Positions 1 to 11,235 of a stretch of 64,000 nt of DNA are shown piece after piece. This DNA comes from Heterobilharzia americana. Lineage: Eukaryota; Platyhelminthes; Trematoda; Strigeidida; Schistosomatidae. The translations under genes and the position numbers were made by a program. Each line of letters starts with the position of its first letter. Within the stretch, counting starts at the first letter, position 1. The stretch is taken from assembly GCA_944470555.2 (NCBI GenBank), contig OX104129.1:48579998-48643997 (forward strand), in the 5' to 3' direction. Under the pieces are notes generated by a model. It did not search any database and was not told the origin of the DNA. It was given only the letters and a program-made list of their open reading frames with translations.

Positions 1-83
1 TGCAATCAATAACACTTCATTATTTGTTGTTATAATCAAGTTTGTCAATCATTTCTGTGGCTACTTCGTTCGTCAATAATTAT

Positions 84-380
84 TAATAAAGTAATAATGG
101 ATAGTGGCAAGCAGTAGAATCCAGGATACTCATTTCCTCCTATTTGGGACTCGTCAGTTGGATGTACCTGCCTCCAAGTGAGTGGTGTAGTTTCCACCGA
201 GAGGCATGTACATCCAGCCGACGAGTCCCAAGTAGAACGAAATGCGCATCCTGGATTCCACTACTAGCCGCTATCCGTCATTACAATAATTAGAACACAG
301 GTAATATCACGGCATCCGCATAGGAGCCTATATGCCAATAGAAACCGATCAATTCGGTCCGATCAACAACGGTATAATAC
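84..380. mobile_element. Head-to-head inverted pair of Sm-alpha-like hammerhead SINE fragments
   Basis: A minus-strand copy (about 84-200) and a plus-strand copy (about 203-380) of the same repeat face each other, forming an imperfect palindrome with arms of roughly 80-90 bases. Each arm carries a hammerhead-like block: 117-163 on minus and 212-257 on plus. The minus block keeps the core CTGACGA and GAAA, but the stem I base pair next to the core is A/C. The plus block has CCGACGA, which loses the invariant U4, so it should be inactive. The flanks beyond the ribozymes are also partly inverted copies of each other. The plus copy continues into the family's 3' part (around 318-375), which has no known function. 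Boundaries are approximate. Confidence 0.7.
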
Positions 381-589
381 GAGCAATTATACTAATTATT
401 AATAAGCTTGTACTATGTATTCATTACACAATCCTTCAGACAACGAACAGGATACTGAGTGTTGTCTCTATAATCGGATAGTCATAGGGAACAATTACTT
501 CTTGTGAAATGGAAATGTTCACAAAGACCTAACATAGACCCAAAGGCCTCTTTAGTTAGTTAATATTGGCTGTTGTATAGATGTAATAA

Positions 590-720
590 CCGCATTTCGC
601 CCTATTTAAGACTAGTCAACTGAATGTGACTGCATTCCAGTCAGTAATGATATTCCCATTGGAACTGGAACTCAGTACCGACCACTTCAAATCCACTGAG
701 CTGGATAGGATTGATCTGTT
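590..720 (-). mobile_element. Degenerate Sm-alpha-like SINE copy
   Basis: Read on the minus strand, this stretch follows the order of the family: a tRNA-like head, a GGGAA...ATCA..ACT linker and a damaged hammerhead block (TTGACTAG in place of CTGANGA, stem II degraded, GAAA retained near 605). It is too decayed to expect ribozyme activity. Boundaries are approximate. Confidence 0.5.
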
Positions 721-844
721 TCTTCAATTGGTGGTTTGTAGGGTTTGATTGGTTTCAAGGTTGTCGCTTCGTACACAGACACATCGAACTTAACAAATTC
801 ATCAATTCATTAAAATAAACGGTGGGAATATCTGCTTGTGCTCC

Positions 845-1110
845 AATGTTCCAGTGGACAACGCTTCAGGGTTTGAAGCCGTAGGTACTGGGTTTGAGTC
901 CCAGTGGGAATAACATCACTTACTGGGGTGCAGGCATATCCAGCTGACGAGTTCAAAATAGGACGAAACGCACGTCCTGGATTCCACTGCTAACCACCAA
1001 GGAGATATTAACATAATCACCAGACAGGCAGTATCAAGGGATCCGCATAGGAGCTCATCTCCAAAGAGAGGTCGAGCAACTCCACCTAGTATAGCAACGG
1101 GGAATTACAA
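845..1110 (+). mobile_element. Sm-alpha-like SINE, complete-looking copy with hammerhead ribozyme
   Basis: The copy has a tRNA-like head at about 850-905, with an A-box-like stretch near 855 and a B-box-like GGGTTTGAGTCCC near 891-903. A short linker follows, then a hammerhead ribozyme at 938-983, then a 3' part of about 120 bases ending near GGGAATTACAAGTA at 1095-1108. The same order recurs at 19876-20160 (minus) and 42495-42665 (minus). Sm-alpha is a known schistosome retroposon with a hammerhead; assignment here rests on architecture and the conserved core, not on a database match. Confidence 0.75.
938..983 (+). ncRNA. Hammerhead ribozyme, intact-looking core
   Basis: Stem I is perfect: ATCCAG at 938-943 pairs with CTGGAT at 977-982. 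The core is CTGACGA (944-950), which fits CUGANGA, since position 7 is free. Stem II is GTTC/GGAC (951-954 and 961-964, one G-U pair). GAAA follows at 965-968. A short stem III closes on A15.1-U16.1, and GTC at 974-976 is the cleavage triplet, cutting after 976. All invariant core bases are present. Sm-alpha ribozymes of schistosomes are known to self-cleave with this type I layout; activity of this copy is inferred. Confidence 0.8.
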
Positions 1111-3440
1111 GTATCAAACAATAAACAGTACGAACTCCGACTTATCATTACGTAAACGAGTTTCATGTCGATTTTCATTTAGATGTCAATATCATAATTG
1201 CTAGCGTTTTATTCTTGCCTTGAGCATTTCTACTTTGGATTGAATGAATTTTTTTATACGGTTAACTAAACTGTCTCAGCTAACCCCAATTGGCTAACTA
1301 ATGTCTATATACATGAAGATAATAACTCCTAGTTGATGACTTAAACTAACCGCTTTAATGTTCAGTGGTTGTAGGCAGTGAAACAAACAACTTAATCCAT
1401 ACAAATCAGCACCTTAATTGAATAAAAATTGATGTAATGAAACAAGCGAATTCTTGTTTACCTTTAAAATGGATGGCACTCTAGAAACAACAACAACACA
1501 CACACTGTAGTTAGTGTCTATAACCTATGTCCATATTACAATACAAGTGATGTTGTTATTACAATATTTTTTAATGAAATCATCGATTAGTTGTTATTAT
1601 TCATTTGGAGAGTTCATCTTACTCGGAGGCAGCTATTCATAACATTATTATTCTCGAGGTGACCTTTACAGTTATTTTCGTCTAGTGTTTTTTTGTTTTA
1701 ATAATATGTTTGTTACTTGCTTATGTTGTCAAAATATTTGAAAAAACATAACATATTAGGTCACTGTCATACTGTCATCATCTAGATCCATAGTTGTTTT
1801 TTTGGCTGTAAACTAACTTTTTATCAGGCATTGAGTGAAAGCTTCACATCAGATTACTAATTATGCAAATTTATAGTGGCATTTTAAATCTATTCAACTC
1901 TGTTCATTATATGAGATAGAAGATTCAGAGCTTATAAGTAAAAGTGAATTTAAATGCCACCCTATCAATCATTGAAATAAACATTTAGGATTCTATATTT
2001 TCTGAAAAATTACCTTTCCATACAAAATAGAAACTTAATGGTTGGTTATTCCAATAGGTTGCTACAGTGTCCTGCGAGAATCCCCTCGAAGATGATACTT
2101 TTTGATTGAAGTTTTAATAAATACATATCACAAGAATTCATAGCATTACCTTCCTGGTTGTTTCTAAAATCCCATTCATCAAACAATATTTCCCAAATAA
2201 TGATTTATGAGTTTACTGAAATATCCTATTTCTGTGAAAACAGTTTGTGCTGTGGAATTGTCCTGTGAAAACCCACTGTAAGGTTATCTAGGAATGTACG
2301 CGTATCGTGTTCATACATAATAAATATATCATCGTGGTATATCACTTCTCCACAACAATCCTATGAACAATTACATCGACAGGAACTATCGCCTACTTGA
2401 AGAGATTTATATCATTTGACTAAATCTTTTATAGAATCAATTGTAGAATACATTTAGTCTCATTTTGCCAACCTTTGTTTAAAAGTTGTTGTTTTAAAGA
2501 AATATAGACCACTGTACTCTTTCATAAACGGAGAGAGATTTATTTATTTTATTCACCAATTTGAGAACCTATCGATGAACATCGTTGTACCGTATTTGTA
2601 ATATTATCAATAGAATTCGTAATTGCTATAAAAAAAGGGCTAGAATTCTCACACTCGTACAGAAAGAACAACAATTATAATTGTAGCTTGTATCTTTAGG
2701 CAAACCAACAATTCCAAGCAGTCCCGAAATGTTCACAAATATTTTAAACAAGCCTGATTACACAACATTACATACCTACATTTATATTAGCGTAATCACA
2801 ATAGCGTATTTAAAAGGATCCCTAATAAGATCGTAATATCAGCAAGAGATTTCCATAGATGAGGGATAACCGATGATCATAGGATGGTGCATGCATAAAA
2901 ATGTTTTGCGTGAACAGAATATGGCGTCCAGGCGTAATGATTGGATCAGCTGTTACTGGTTAGGCATTTCCAACCGTGAAAGCAATTTTTTCAAAGCGTC
3001 CAAAAAAGTGTGTAATGAATTTTTCTCGCATGCACCTCTTAAAACTTGAACTTGGAAGCATTATCTTTCGCTGTTTGACTTCATATTCCACAGAAAAAAC
3101 TGAGCGGAACAGATTTGGAATGCTGATTTCTAACAAGAGTCATCATTTCAGTTAGTTTTGTCATTCTTCTGTAACTCTGCTTGTCATCATTTCAAAACAC
3201 AACACACACACAAGACTAATTGGATATTCGAAAGCAAAAATAAAGACAATTCAGTGAGGGAAATTTTCCTCTTCAAAATGTCAGTCTTGACGATTGTAGA
3301 ATCTTGTTTATTATAAGGGTTTATTATTGATCAATAAAATGACCATTGTATCACTAACGCAGTATTCAAAAGTTAGACAAAGGGTTTATTTTCAAGACAA
3401 GGCGATTATGTCATAATTCATTGATCAAAGAAAGTGGCCA
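1111..3440. other. AT-rich stretch without recognised gene
   Basis: I see no convincing coding exon, RNA gene or recognisable repeat here, only short homopolymer runs and a small (CA)n stretch near 1498-1507. Confidence 0.5.
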
Positions 3441-3449
3441 ATACAGTAA

Positions 3450-3720
3450 ACTATTCGAAAAAATGGAAATAGTTTCCAGAATTGTTCAATTTAGACGATC
3501 GGGTGCTCACAGTTAGAAAGGTGGGCCATTGGATTTCAACCCAACAGCCGAATGGTGACGTAATTGCTAACGAGAAGTGATCGAAGTATGCGTGATCTTT
3601 CAAGTTATGGGTGCATACTACCGACGATTCACTGAGTAGTATGAAACAGCTACCCACTGCTTTCAGATTTCCGATGATTCTCCAGTTAAAATCAACTGAA
3701 TGTTATATAGTTCTCGTGAC
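3450..3720 (+). mobile_element. Degenerate copy of the second SINE family (family B)
   Basis: The stretch shows the landmarks of the roughly 380-base family seen best at 57630-58015: 'ggtgggccattgg', then 'caacccaac' and a tRNA-like segment, 'gaaacagct' at about 3641, and the closing 'tctccagttaaaatcaactg'. The hammerhead-like block is too damaged to assess. Short reading frames on either strand here are repeat-derived, not genes. Confidence 0.5.
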
Positions 3721-6250
3721 AGCTATTCAACAAAGACTCTGTCGAATAAGCAGTTACTCATTAAGCTGGAAAATATTTTTGCTGATTCCATTTGATTGTC
3801 ATGCTTAGTACTCGAGTGACTCTAAAGGCCACCAAAGCACCCAATGAATTAACCAGTTAAGTTTCTTTATTTCATCCGGTAAGATAATTTTCCATGAAAT
3901 AAAGCTATTTGGTTATTTCACTTGTTAGGGTGGTCTTTGGAGCCAGTTACTCGAATAAGCCACCGTTCCCTGCATTTTTCCCCCTGATTTGTTTGATCGG
4001 AATCAGTAGTGAGTTGATAACAGTTTTAATTTCACACCATGAGGAAGTTGGTAACTTCAAATGGTTGGTTTATTGATCTAAAAATCCCTCCGCTTAGTCT
4101 AGACGCAAATTCGTAAGTTATACTGAACCTACACTATCCAACTACTTTCGAGTAATTAGTTGACTGTGAAGGAAAATAGAGATTAATAAAGCCAAGAAAA
4201 TGCTATTCGCCATTAAAAATAATTAAGCCTTACACTTGACAGATCTGATTAACCTTTCACAAATGGATAATTCTCAATACAATCTTAAATGAATATCGAA
4301 GAAAGTGGTCAAAGGTAGAGGATTTTAAAGATTCTGTAGAGTAGAAAAAAGGCTTCTACCAAAAGGATTATTCCATTCTTGCTTACGAACTGTTCAAAAT
4401 CTGAGAGTCGTGTACAAATGCTTCATTTCGGTTCTTATAATCACGTTCTATGCCTTCAAAGTCCAAATTAAAACGGTTTATTCAGCTACTGGTACTAAGA
4501 ACTCCTATCTTGATTTGTAGTCTAGAGCACCAAAAACACAGCCTTTGAAAAAATTATTTTGGTTGTTCTATTTCACATTGAACTTACCTTTCGTTCTAAA
4601 TGTTTTTTGGAAGTATGCTCACGGTTTAGTGTCATTTTTTATTGAGCTTGTTGAGTCCGGTAACTTGTCACTGAGTAATAACGTTTTTGGCTTCTGCTCT
4701 GGTTGAAAGAAAGTTCACATCTTTCAGGGAGTTTTAGTTTGTTTTATGTTAGAGGTAACCCCTGGCGGTAGATCCTAACAACCAACTCACAACTGATCTG
4801 AAAGTTGTAACAAAAATCACTCAGTGTATGCTGAGTTTAAGAGTATTGGTTGACAGAGTGATTGACTGAAATGAACTTAATGGATAGCGTGATCACAGAT
4901 GACTGCTCACAACAGCCAAACTTTTGAGGTGATGCCCCGACTAAACTTGTATGTCATTTTGATTTTATATTAAGAGAATATATCCTTTCTCATCGTAACA
5001 ATCACCAAACTAGTATTTGATAATGAATTCCTGTACAAATTACTCACTATCGTATAAATCACTTAGTTGAGCTATAATGAAGTGTATATCTGTAGCTTGT
5101 TTCCGAATGGATGTCTGAAATTTATAACATAAAATCATCATCTGTAGGACTAGATAGTTTGAAGGTGTGGACAGACATTTCACAAATGCTACTGAGTGAT
5201 AAGGTTCGTTGCTTAAATTTGATAAAAATAGACCGTTGAACTTCAAACTAGTAACTGAGTGGTAGCATGCTTAATGCCAGACTTCAGTCTTCTGAATTCA
5301 GACCGCTATTTGTCGAAAGATGAAACTGTAGCAGTTAACTTTCAAACAGCGAATCATGTGTTCAAAACTCATTCCGCCTACTGAGATTTGGCGGTTATTT
5401 AATGTCACACTCCATCACACGAAAGATGTAGTTCACTATCTAGTGTATGAAGTGGCATTTGATCGCTGAAAGACAACACTTCATACTTCTTTTTAAGATG
5501 TTAAAATAAACACCTTTCCCAGTGGATTTAACATTTTAAAAGTATTTTTGGATAATTCCAATTCGTGACAAAAAGTGTATTCAACGTCAGTCTTACTGCT
5601 TATGTTAATCTAATAGATTTCACGTGTTAATAACAACACTGTTCATTTCCAATGGGTGAGTGCTTCTTCCTCATTATGTTCAATCTCTGAATCAAAAAAG
5701 ACTTTCAAAGAATTTTTTTTCATTAGAAGGCGGAAATTAGAATCAATAGTCTGACCGGAAAGAATTGACCACCGCCACCACAACTTAAAACTGACGAGCT
5801 GTAAAGTTCTTACCTAAGTACTGTGTCGATAAAAATAATCCAGGCACGATAAACGTAATAATCCAAGTACCTATAAAATTTAAGCATATGTTAGCATAAC
5901 TCACAACCATTAGTAGGTCCAAATAATGAGGTGCATGTATTGTCTGTAAGGTAAGGTAACTGAAGCGGAGTTGAGATTTGCAACCTACTGGTCACAAGTT
6001 AACTGGGTAGACTAATAAGCGGAGTAAGTTCATTGAATTAGGATTTTTCACCCCGGGTAGTAAGAGTTAAATTCCTTAGTAAAAAGCGCCGTTTTCAGTC
6101 TGTTAGGTTTTAACGTATGTTAACGTTAAAAATAGATGTAAAGTTGTGAACAGAAATTAACTTTAGTCAAGGTAGATCAGACAACCGGAAATACGTAAAA
6201 GAGTATCAGTCCAATCTACGAAGAACCACAAGCTATAACATCAAACATGT
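3721..6250. other. Non-coding stretch with one tRNA-like SINE fragment
   Basis: No gene is supported. A family C tRNA-like SINE trace lies at about 5255-5400: a 'gactttcaa...ggttcaaa' type head, then 'cctactgagatttggcgg'. The rest is AT-rich sequence without recognisable content. Confidence 0.4.
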
Positions 6251-6254
6251 AGTC

Positions 6255-6385
6255 GTCGCATAAGTGACTACTGTGACTCAATAGCCTAGTGGATAACACT
6301 TTGATGTTCGAAGCGTTGGTTACCGGGTTGGAATCTTAGTGGAAACAACACTTACTGGGTAGGCAAGTACACCCAGCTGATGACT
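6255..6385 (+). mobile_element. Truncated Sm-alpha-like SINE copy
   Basis: A tRNA-like head (around 6280-6340, with TAGTGGATAACACT and GGGTTGGAATC in the box A and box B positions) leads into the linker and the first half of the hammerhead, CCAGCTGATGA at about 6374. The copy then stops, so stem II, GAAA and the cleavage site are missing. Confidence 0.6.
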
Positions 6386-6764
6386 CACAGATGTTTTGAA
6401 TTAATTTAAATTGGGATAGACTTAATTAAAAGAATCTCATTGCAAAGAGGATAGTCAGGTTTTTAATTTCATTTTTGTACTTGATAGAGCTAGGCTGTAT
6501 ACATAGAAAGAGTTGAAGAAATTCAGTTGTAGACCCTTTTTCGTTTGGATGAATAAAATCTGGGTTTATTTAAGCCTATATAGGGTAAGGGATTTAACGT
6601 TTACTACGAATATCTCACAAATTAGCCATCATATTACTTCTCCTAGTATGTAAATCACTCTGTCTATGTGTTTTGAAGGCAGTTTACACAAGCGAGTGAA
6701 GCCATGTTTGCAATTCATGGCGACCAGTAAACTTTTTAGGAAGAATATTATTGTTTCAAACAAA

Positions 6765-7150
6765 AGCTCATTGGTGACTAGCTTCTAGAGGTGGTTCCCG
6801 AAGTTCCAATGAGAAGTCGGGGCCGTTAGGACCAAGCAAGTCGAACATGAGGACAGCTACTCAATGATGGTATTGGATGGGGGTCCGGTTATATTATGAA
6901 CTGACAAAAGTAGGAAATATGGACCACTGGATTCTGACCCAATGGCTCAGTAGTAACGTACTGGCCGCCAAACCTGAAGGTCCTGTGTTCAACCCCTTGC
7001 GAGGTCATAGGTGCGCACCGTTGAGGAGTCCCATACCAGGACGAAACAGCTGTTTAGTGCTCATAGATTTCCAATGTTTCCCCAGCTGATGTTTATGATG
7101 AATACCAACCTAAAATCAATAAATAAATCCTCTTAAACTTCCAAATTGAA
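6765..7150 (+). mobile_element. SINE family B copy
   Basis: The copy follows the order seen in other family members: 'ccaatgagaagtcgg', a tRNA-like head with GGCTCAGTAGTAACG near 6942 and a B-box-like GTGTTCAACCCC near 6986, then a block GGAGTCCCATACCAGGACGA (7026-7045) followed by AACAGCTG. The block is a hammerhead stem II plus GAAAC, but the first core base is T (TTGAGGA) and the cleavage triplet is GTT, so activity is doubtful. The tail reads 'gatgaataccaacc'. Confidence 0.65.
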
Positions 7151-7904
7151 CTCATTTAAATAGTTGCACTATCTGTATTTAGTTAGAGGGAACTAATGAG
7201 ACAGACTGTCATTATTTCCATCTAATCAGTTGTAGACATATCGAAGCCGAAGTTTATATCTTGTAGAAGACGCCTTATGAACTTTTTCTTTCTTTCCTAG
7301 CAAGGACTATGCATATGCTAAGCATCAGAGAAATGACCCATAAATGATCAGAAGATAGTTTAAATTTTTTCTAGCAAACTGTGTAGTAAATAAGAAACGG
7401 ATTGAAGATAAACGTACACTATGTCATTGTTGTTAATCAGTGAGCGGAACACAATGTGAATAAGTAAATATTTGCATTTCGTGTTGCAAGATCTCGATTA
7501 TTATCCATATAGTTTACAGTTTCGAAATATTCTGAAATATCCTAGATTATTCTATTAGGCATCAAATCATAATTGCTTGAAATCCTTGGTCTGTACAGAT
7601 GAAAATTGTCTTGGTGTGAATGAATTGCATTTGGTATCTTTACATGTTTATGTTCATAATGACTTGAAGACTTTCTTCACATACTTGGAAGGCACTGATT
7701 TGAAAAAACTTACTTGTTAACTGGAAATTTTCTACTACCGAACGATTTATCTGAATCGACTGGCATTTCGATAGGGTCCTTACTGGAAGCCATTCATCCA
7801 AGACTCTATAAATAGTATCTGTATGACACCAGGGGACCAATTGTTTAGTTCATGGGATGCACCATCAAATGGTGTGTTTGGTCATTCCGTCCATACTAAC
7901 GTTG

Positions 7905-8275
7905 ACAGACAGGGTTTATAAGTTAGAAAATGCTTCAAAATGGATATCCTGAAGTTCTAATGAGAAGCCGTGACCTGTGAAGTGGATACCAACTGAAGAC
8001 CTCGGTGAGGATAGTCGTTCTATATCATGAATTGTCAGAATCAGGAAATTGTGGACCATTATACTCTGACCCAATGTTGAGTGGCTAATGCTTTCACCAC
8101 GAGATGTGTAGGTCCTACGTTCGATCCCTAGCAAGGTCATTGGTGGGTGCCACTTGGGAGTTTCATATTCAGATAAAATGACCCTTCAATTCTCTAAGGT
8201 TTTCCATGGTTCTCCAGTTAATGTCAGTCTGTGATGAATACTACCTTGAAATTACTAGGATCTCTGTAAACTTCA
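7905..8275 (+). mobile_element. SINE family B copy, diverged
   Basis: The copy shows 'aatgagaagccgtgacctgtg' type sequence (about 7959), the segment 'gaaattgtggaccatta', a B-box-like GTTCGATCCC near 8111, and the end 'gtcagtctgtgatgaatac' near 8221-8240. The hammerhead-like block (about 8150-8185) is destroyed. Confidence 0.6.
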
Positions 8276-8279
8276 AACT

Positions 8280-9730
8280 AGAATAGAGTCATTCGAACTC
8301 TAGATATCTATTCCACTCGTTCACAATAAAGCTTATTATTGGTATGTTAGGAAATAAATTCAGCCTGGGGAACTGAGTTTGCTTAAACCATCAGAGCCTA
8401 CTCAGTTGGTTTAGACGAAGCAGTTGTTACTGTCGACAGTTTTGAACTTATCAGCTTTATTGTAGAGTTTGTTTGAATTTTTTTACAACTGAAGGTGTTT
8501 TTACTAGGTGGTTGTAGTGTTAACGGACTTGTCAAGCTTCTTCACACTTTGAGCCGAACCAGTATGGTATCTATGCAGGCTAACTGTATGTGTAAAGGTG
8601 TTCTTGACTCAATCTAGTTTTCCGCCATCGGCTTCTGATTTGCTGGTTTTCTGTTTGAAGATTTTAGCTCTATTTGGTGAAAATCTAGAGAAGTAGACAT
8701 AATCCCTTCAAGTTATCTGCCTCGATTGTACATAACACTTCTGTTTTCTCCTAAGGCTTCATCGGATTTCATGATTACTTCCATGCAAATTCAAAAATTG
8801 AATTCAGGCAGCATATCTTTTCAGAATATAATTTCCGGCTAACTTGGTACCACTGGACCACTATAATTTTCATCATTTCGGTTAATGTAGTCACTGATGT
8901 CCTTAATATGGTTAAATATTAGTTTGGATCATACAGTATGATCTATTTCTCACGTTTTTACCTCCCTTGACAGTCCATTTTACTTCAAAGTGCATTGAAG
9001 GGATAAAGCTTCTCACCACAACCTATCTACTGTAGTCTTCGTTAGATACACCGTCGTGCATTTCTTAGTGTAAATCACTGTGATCGTTTCACCTACAGTC
9101 AACAGCATCCTTCACATGATGATTGATAATGGATTTTCAGCTGAAGACTGATACATAACTTTCTTAATAACCTGAAGATATAACTTCGCAAGAGTATTCG
9201 GATAATAACTTTAAAAGACTATTCAGTGTTCCTATCACTCTGATCCAGTCAGAGAAACTAGTAATTCCTGGGTGTTAGCAGTATGTAGCTCATTAGTTCG
9301 TTAGTAGTACATCTCATTATCTGACTAGCCTTTTCACTTGCTCATTTTTATTTTGAAGAAATATCCAGGGACTAATGGTTGAGATATTTCCAACGGTCGT
9401 GGTTTCACCCAGCTAAAATCAGTGTATTACTGTGAATTATGGAAACTTTGTAGATAAATTTCTTTGGGATTATCATCTCTTACTATAGTTCTATGCTAGA
9501 GGAAGTCGATTGTCTCAATGTGACTATGAAGTTGCTGCTGCGAATTGATTAATGAGTCGTTAAACTTGACTTACGGCTTGTAAACTCAAACTAACTGAGT
9601 CCAAATTAATCATGCACTAGTGTGCTACAACGCTTAGATTACTGAAATCGAGACTCCATTCGTTCAGTGCTAATAATCAATAATCAATTCTTGTAGATAG
9701 GTGAAAAAAAAAACAACTTTTAAAATCTTG
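8280..9730. other. Stretch without recognised gene, downstream of kynureninase
   Basis: I see no coding exon or repeat that I can name. The region lies 3' of the minus-strand kynureninase gene. Confidence 0.4.
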
Positions 9731-9732
9731 CG

Positions 9733-9738
9733 TTTATT
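9733..9738 (-). terminator. Polyadenylation signal AATAAA for kynureninase
   Basis: AATAAA on the minus strand lies about 20 bases past the kynureninase stop codon. A second AATAAA overlaps the stop itself. Either could serve; the downstream one leaves a short 3' UTR, as is common for compact genes. Confidence 0.5.
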
Positions 9739-9756
9739 TAGTTTTAAAAATAAAAA

Positions 9757-11235
9757 CTAATTTATTGCATTGTACAATGCTTGACGAAGGTATTTAACAA
9801 ATAAATAAACATCCTCAAAACTATTATACAATGGTACAGGCGCAATTCGTAGAAAACTTGGTCGTCGAAAATCACATATAATTCCTAATTGTAAAAGATT
9901 CTTATTCACTTTTTCAATTTCAACACAAGGAAAGCTTAATGTCAACTGTGCTCCACGTTCATTCGGATTTGATGGCGTGACTAGACGGTACTGATCACTT
10001 GGTAATGCTAAAGGACTACTCGTAATTAAATATTCAAGATAACAGGTCAATTTTATTGATTTTTCTCTTAATTTATCCATACCTCCGCATGATTTGATGA
10101 CATCGAAACTTACCGTTAAAGCTGCAGCCAGTAGTAATGGCGGATTAGATAACCGATAAGCATCAGCGCCTTTGGCTAGTTCCATGTGTCCAGTCATATC
10201 GAATCGTGTTTCAGATCGGTGACTCCACCAGCCGGTTAACTGTGGACCAGATATTTCATTATCAGCTTTATTATTACCATTGAGTTCTAAAAATTTCGGC
10301 CCGTAACTTGATTCTGGATGATGATGCTTTTCATGAATGAACAAACCCCCTATAGCGCCTGGACTGCCGTTTAAATATTTATATGAACACCATACAGCCA
10401 TATCAACATCCCAATCATGTAAACACAAAGGTACATTGCCGACAGCATGGGCTAAATCCCACCCAACTGGACACTTTGAATATTGATGACCCCATTGAGT
10501 AACTGTTTTCATATCAAAGAGTTGTCCTGTAATATATTGTATCCCGGGTAGCCAAATCAATGCAATTCTATGTTGATTTTGTTGAATTTCCAGTAAAATA
10601 TCTTCATTTCGTAAGCAGTATTCATTGGCACGTGGCTTCATCTTTATAATACACTCGTCTGGATTTAAACCGTGCCAGTTGATTTGTGATTCCAAAACGT
10701 AATAATCACTCGGAAAAATACTGTCTTCAATGAGGATACAGTTTTTCTCACCTCTTGGTCGATAGAATTTAGCTATTAACACATGCATATTAACTGTTAA
10801 ATTACATGTGACACTAACTTCTCCTGGTTGAGCATTGACAATCCACTTAGCACAGTCAACTGACAATTTTTGATCACAATAAGATGCTGGCAACTGACCA
10901 TAATGATAGGCTAAGACACCTAAATTTGCCCACTGGTCCAGTATATCATTTAAGTAGGCTTTAACGCGTCTTGGTTGCAACCCCATAGAATTTCCACAGA
11001 AGTAAATAATTCTTTTTGAATTCGCTTCAATATCTTCTTCATAATATTTACCACTTTCTGTTGCAATACCAACTGCTTTCTTCACTTCATCATAGGTAGG
11101 TAAATGAAATTCTGATCGACAACAGTGTAATGGGTCATCCTCATCTAGTTTCATTGCAAAATCAATAGAATTGATATCCATTTGATATTTGCTGGCTAAA
11201 GATTGTAACTCCATTTCCGCACATTCGTTAGTCAT
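9757..11235 (-). CDS. KYNU: Kynureninase (L-kynurenine hydrolase), intronless
   Basis: The 492-residue protein is a PLP enzyme of tryptophan catabolism. It cleaves kynurenine to anthranilate and alanine, and 3-hydroxykynurenine to 3-hydroxyanthranilate, probably as a cytosolic homodimer. Family landmarks run in order: FCGNSMGLQP (79-88), the LTVNMH stretch (146-151), FPSDYYVLESQ (174-184), WDLAHAVGN (259-267) around the PLP pocket, CSYKYLN (283-289) with K286 as the expected Schiff-base lysine, GWWSHRSETRF (335-345), LSNPP (362-366), and IAPVPLYNSFEDVY (464-477). Length is close to the animal enzyme (about 465), with a slightly longer N-terminus. The ATG at 11233-11235 is chosen because an in-frame TAA lies three codons upstream. 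The frame is continuous with no intron, unlike the intron-rich neighbours, which suggests a retrogene or ancestral intron loss. Confidence 0.95.
   Translation of the reverse strand: MTNECAEMELQSLASKYQMDINSIDFAMKLDEDDPLHCCRSEFHLPTYDEVKKAVGIATESGKYYEEDIEANSKRIIYFCGNSMGLQPRRVKAYLNDILDQWANLGVLAYHYGQLPASYCDQKLSVDCAKWIVNAQPGEVSVTCNLTVNMHVLIAKFYRPRGEKNCILIEDSIFPSDYYVLESQINWHGLNPDECIIKMKPRANEYCLRNEDILLEIQQNQHRIALIWLPGIQYITGQLFDMKTVTQWGHQYSKCPVGWDLAHAVGNVPLCLHDWDVDMAVWCSYKYLNGSPGAIGGLFIHEKHHHPESSYGPKFLELNGNNKADNEISGPQLTGWWSHRSETRFDMTGHMELAKGADAYRLSNPPLLLAAALTVSFDVIKSCGGMDKLREKSIKLTCYLEYLITSSPLALPSDQYRLVTPSNPNERGAQLTLSFPCVEIEKVNKNLLQLGIICDFRRPSFLRIAPVPLYNSFEDVYLFVKYLRQALYNAIN

Noticed and set aside
845..905. 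Possible tRNA gene from A-box and B-box-like segments
   Set aside because: No cloverleaf or acceptor stem can be drawn; the segment recurs as the head of a SINE.
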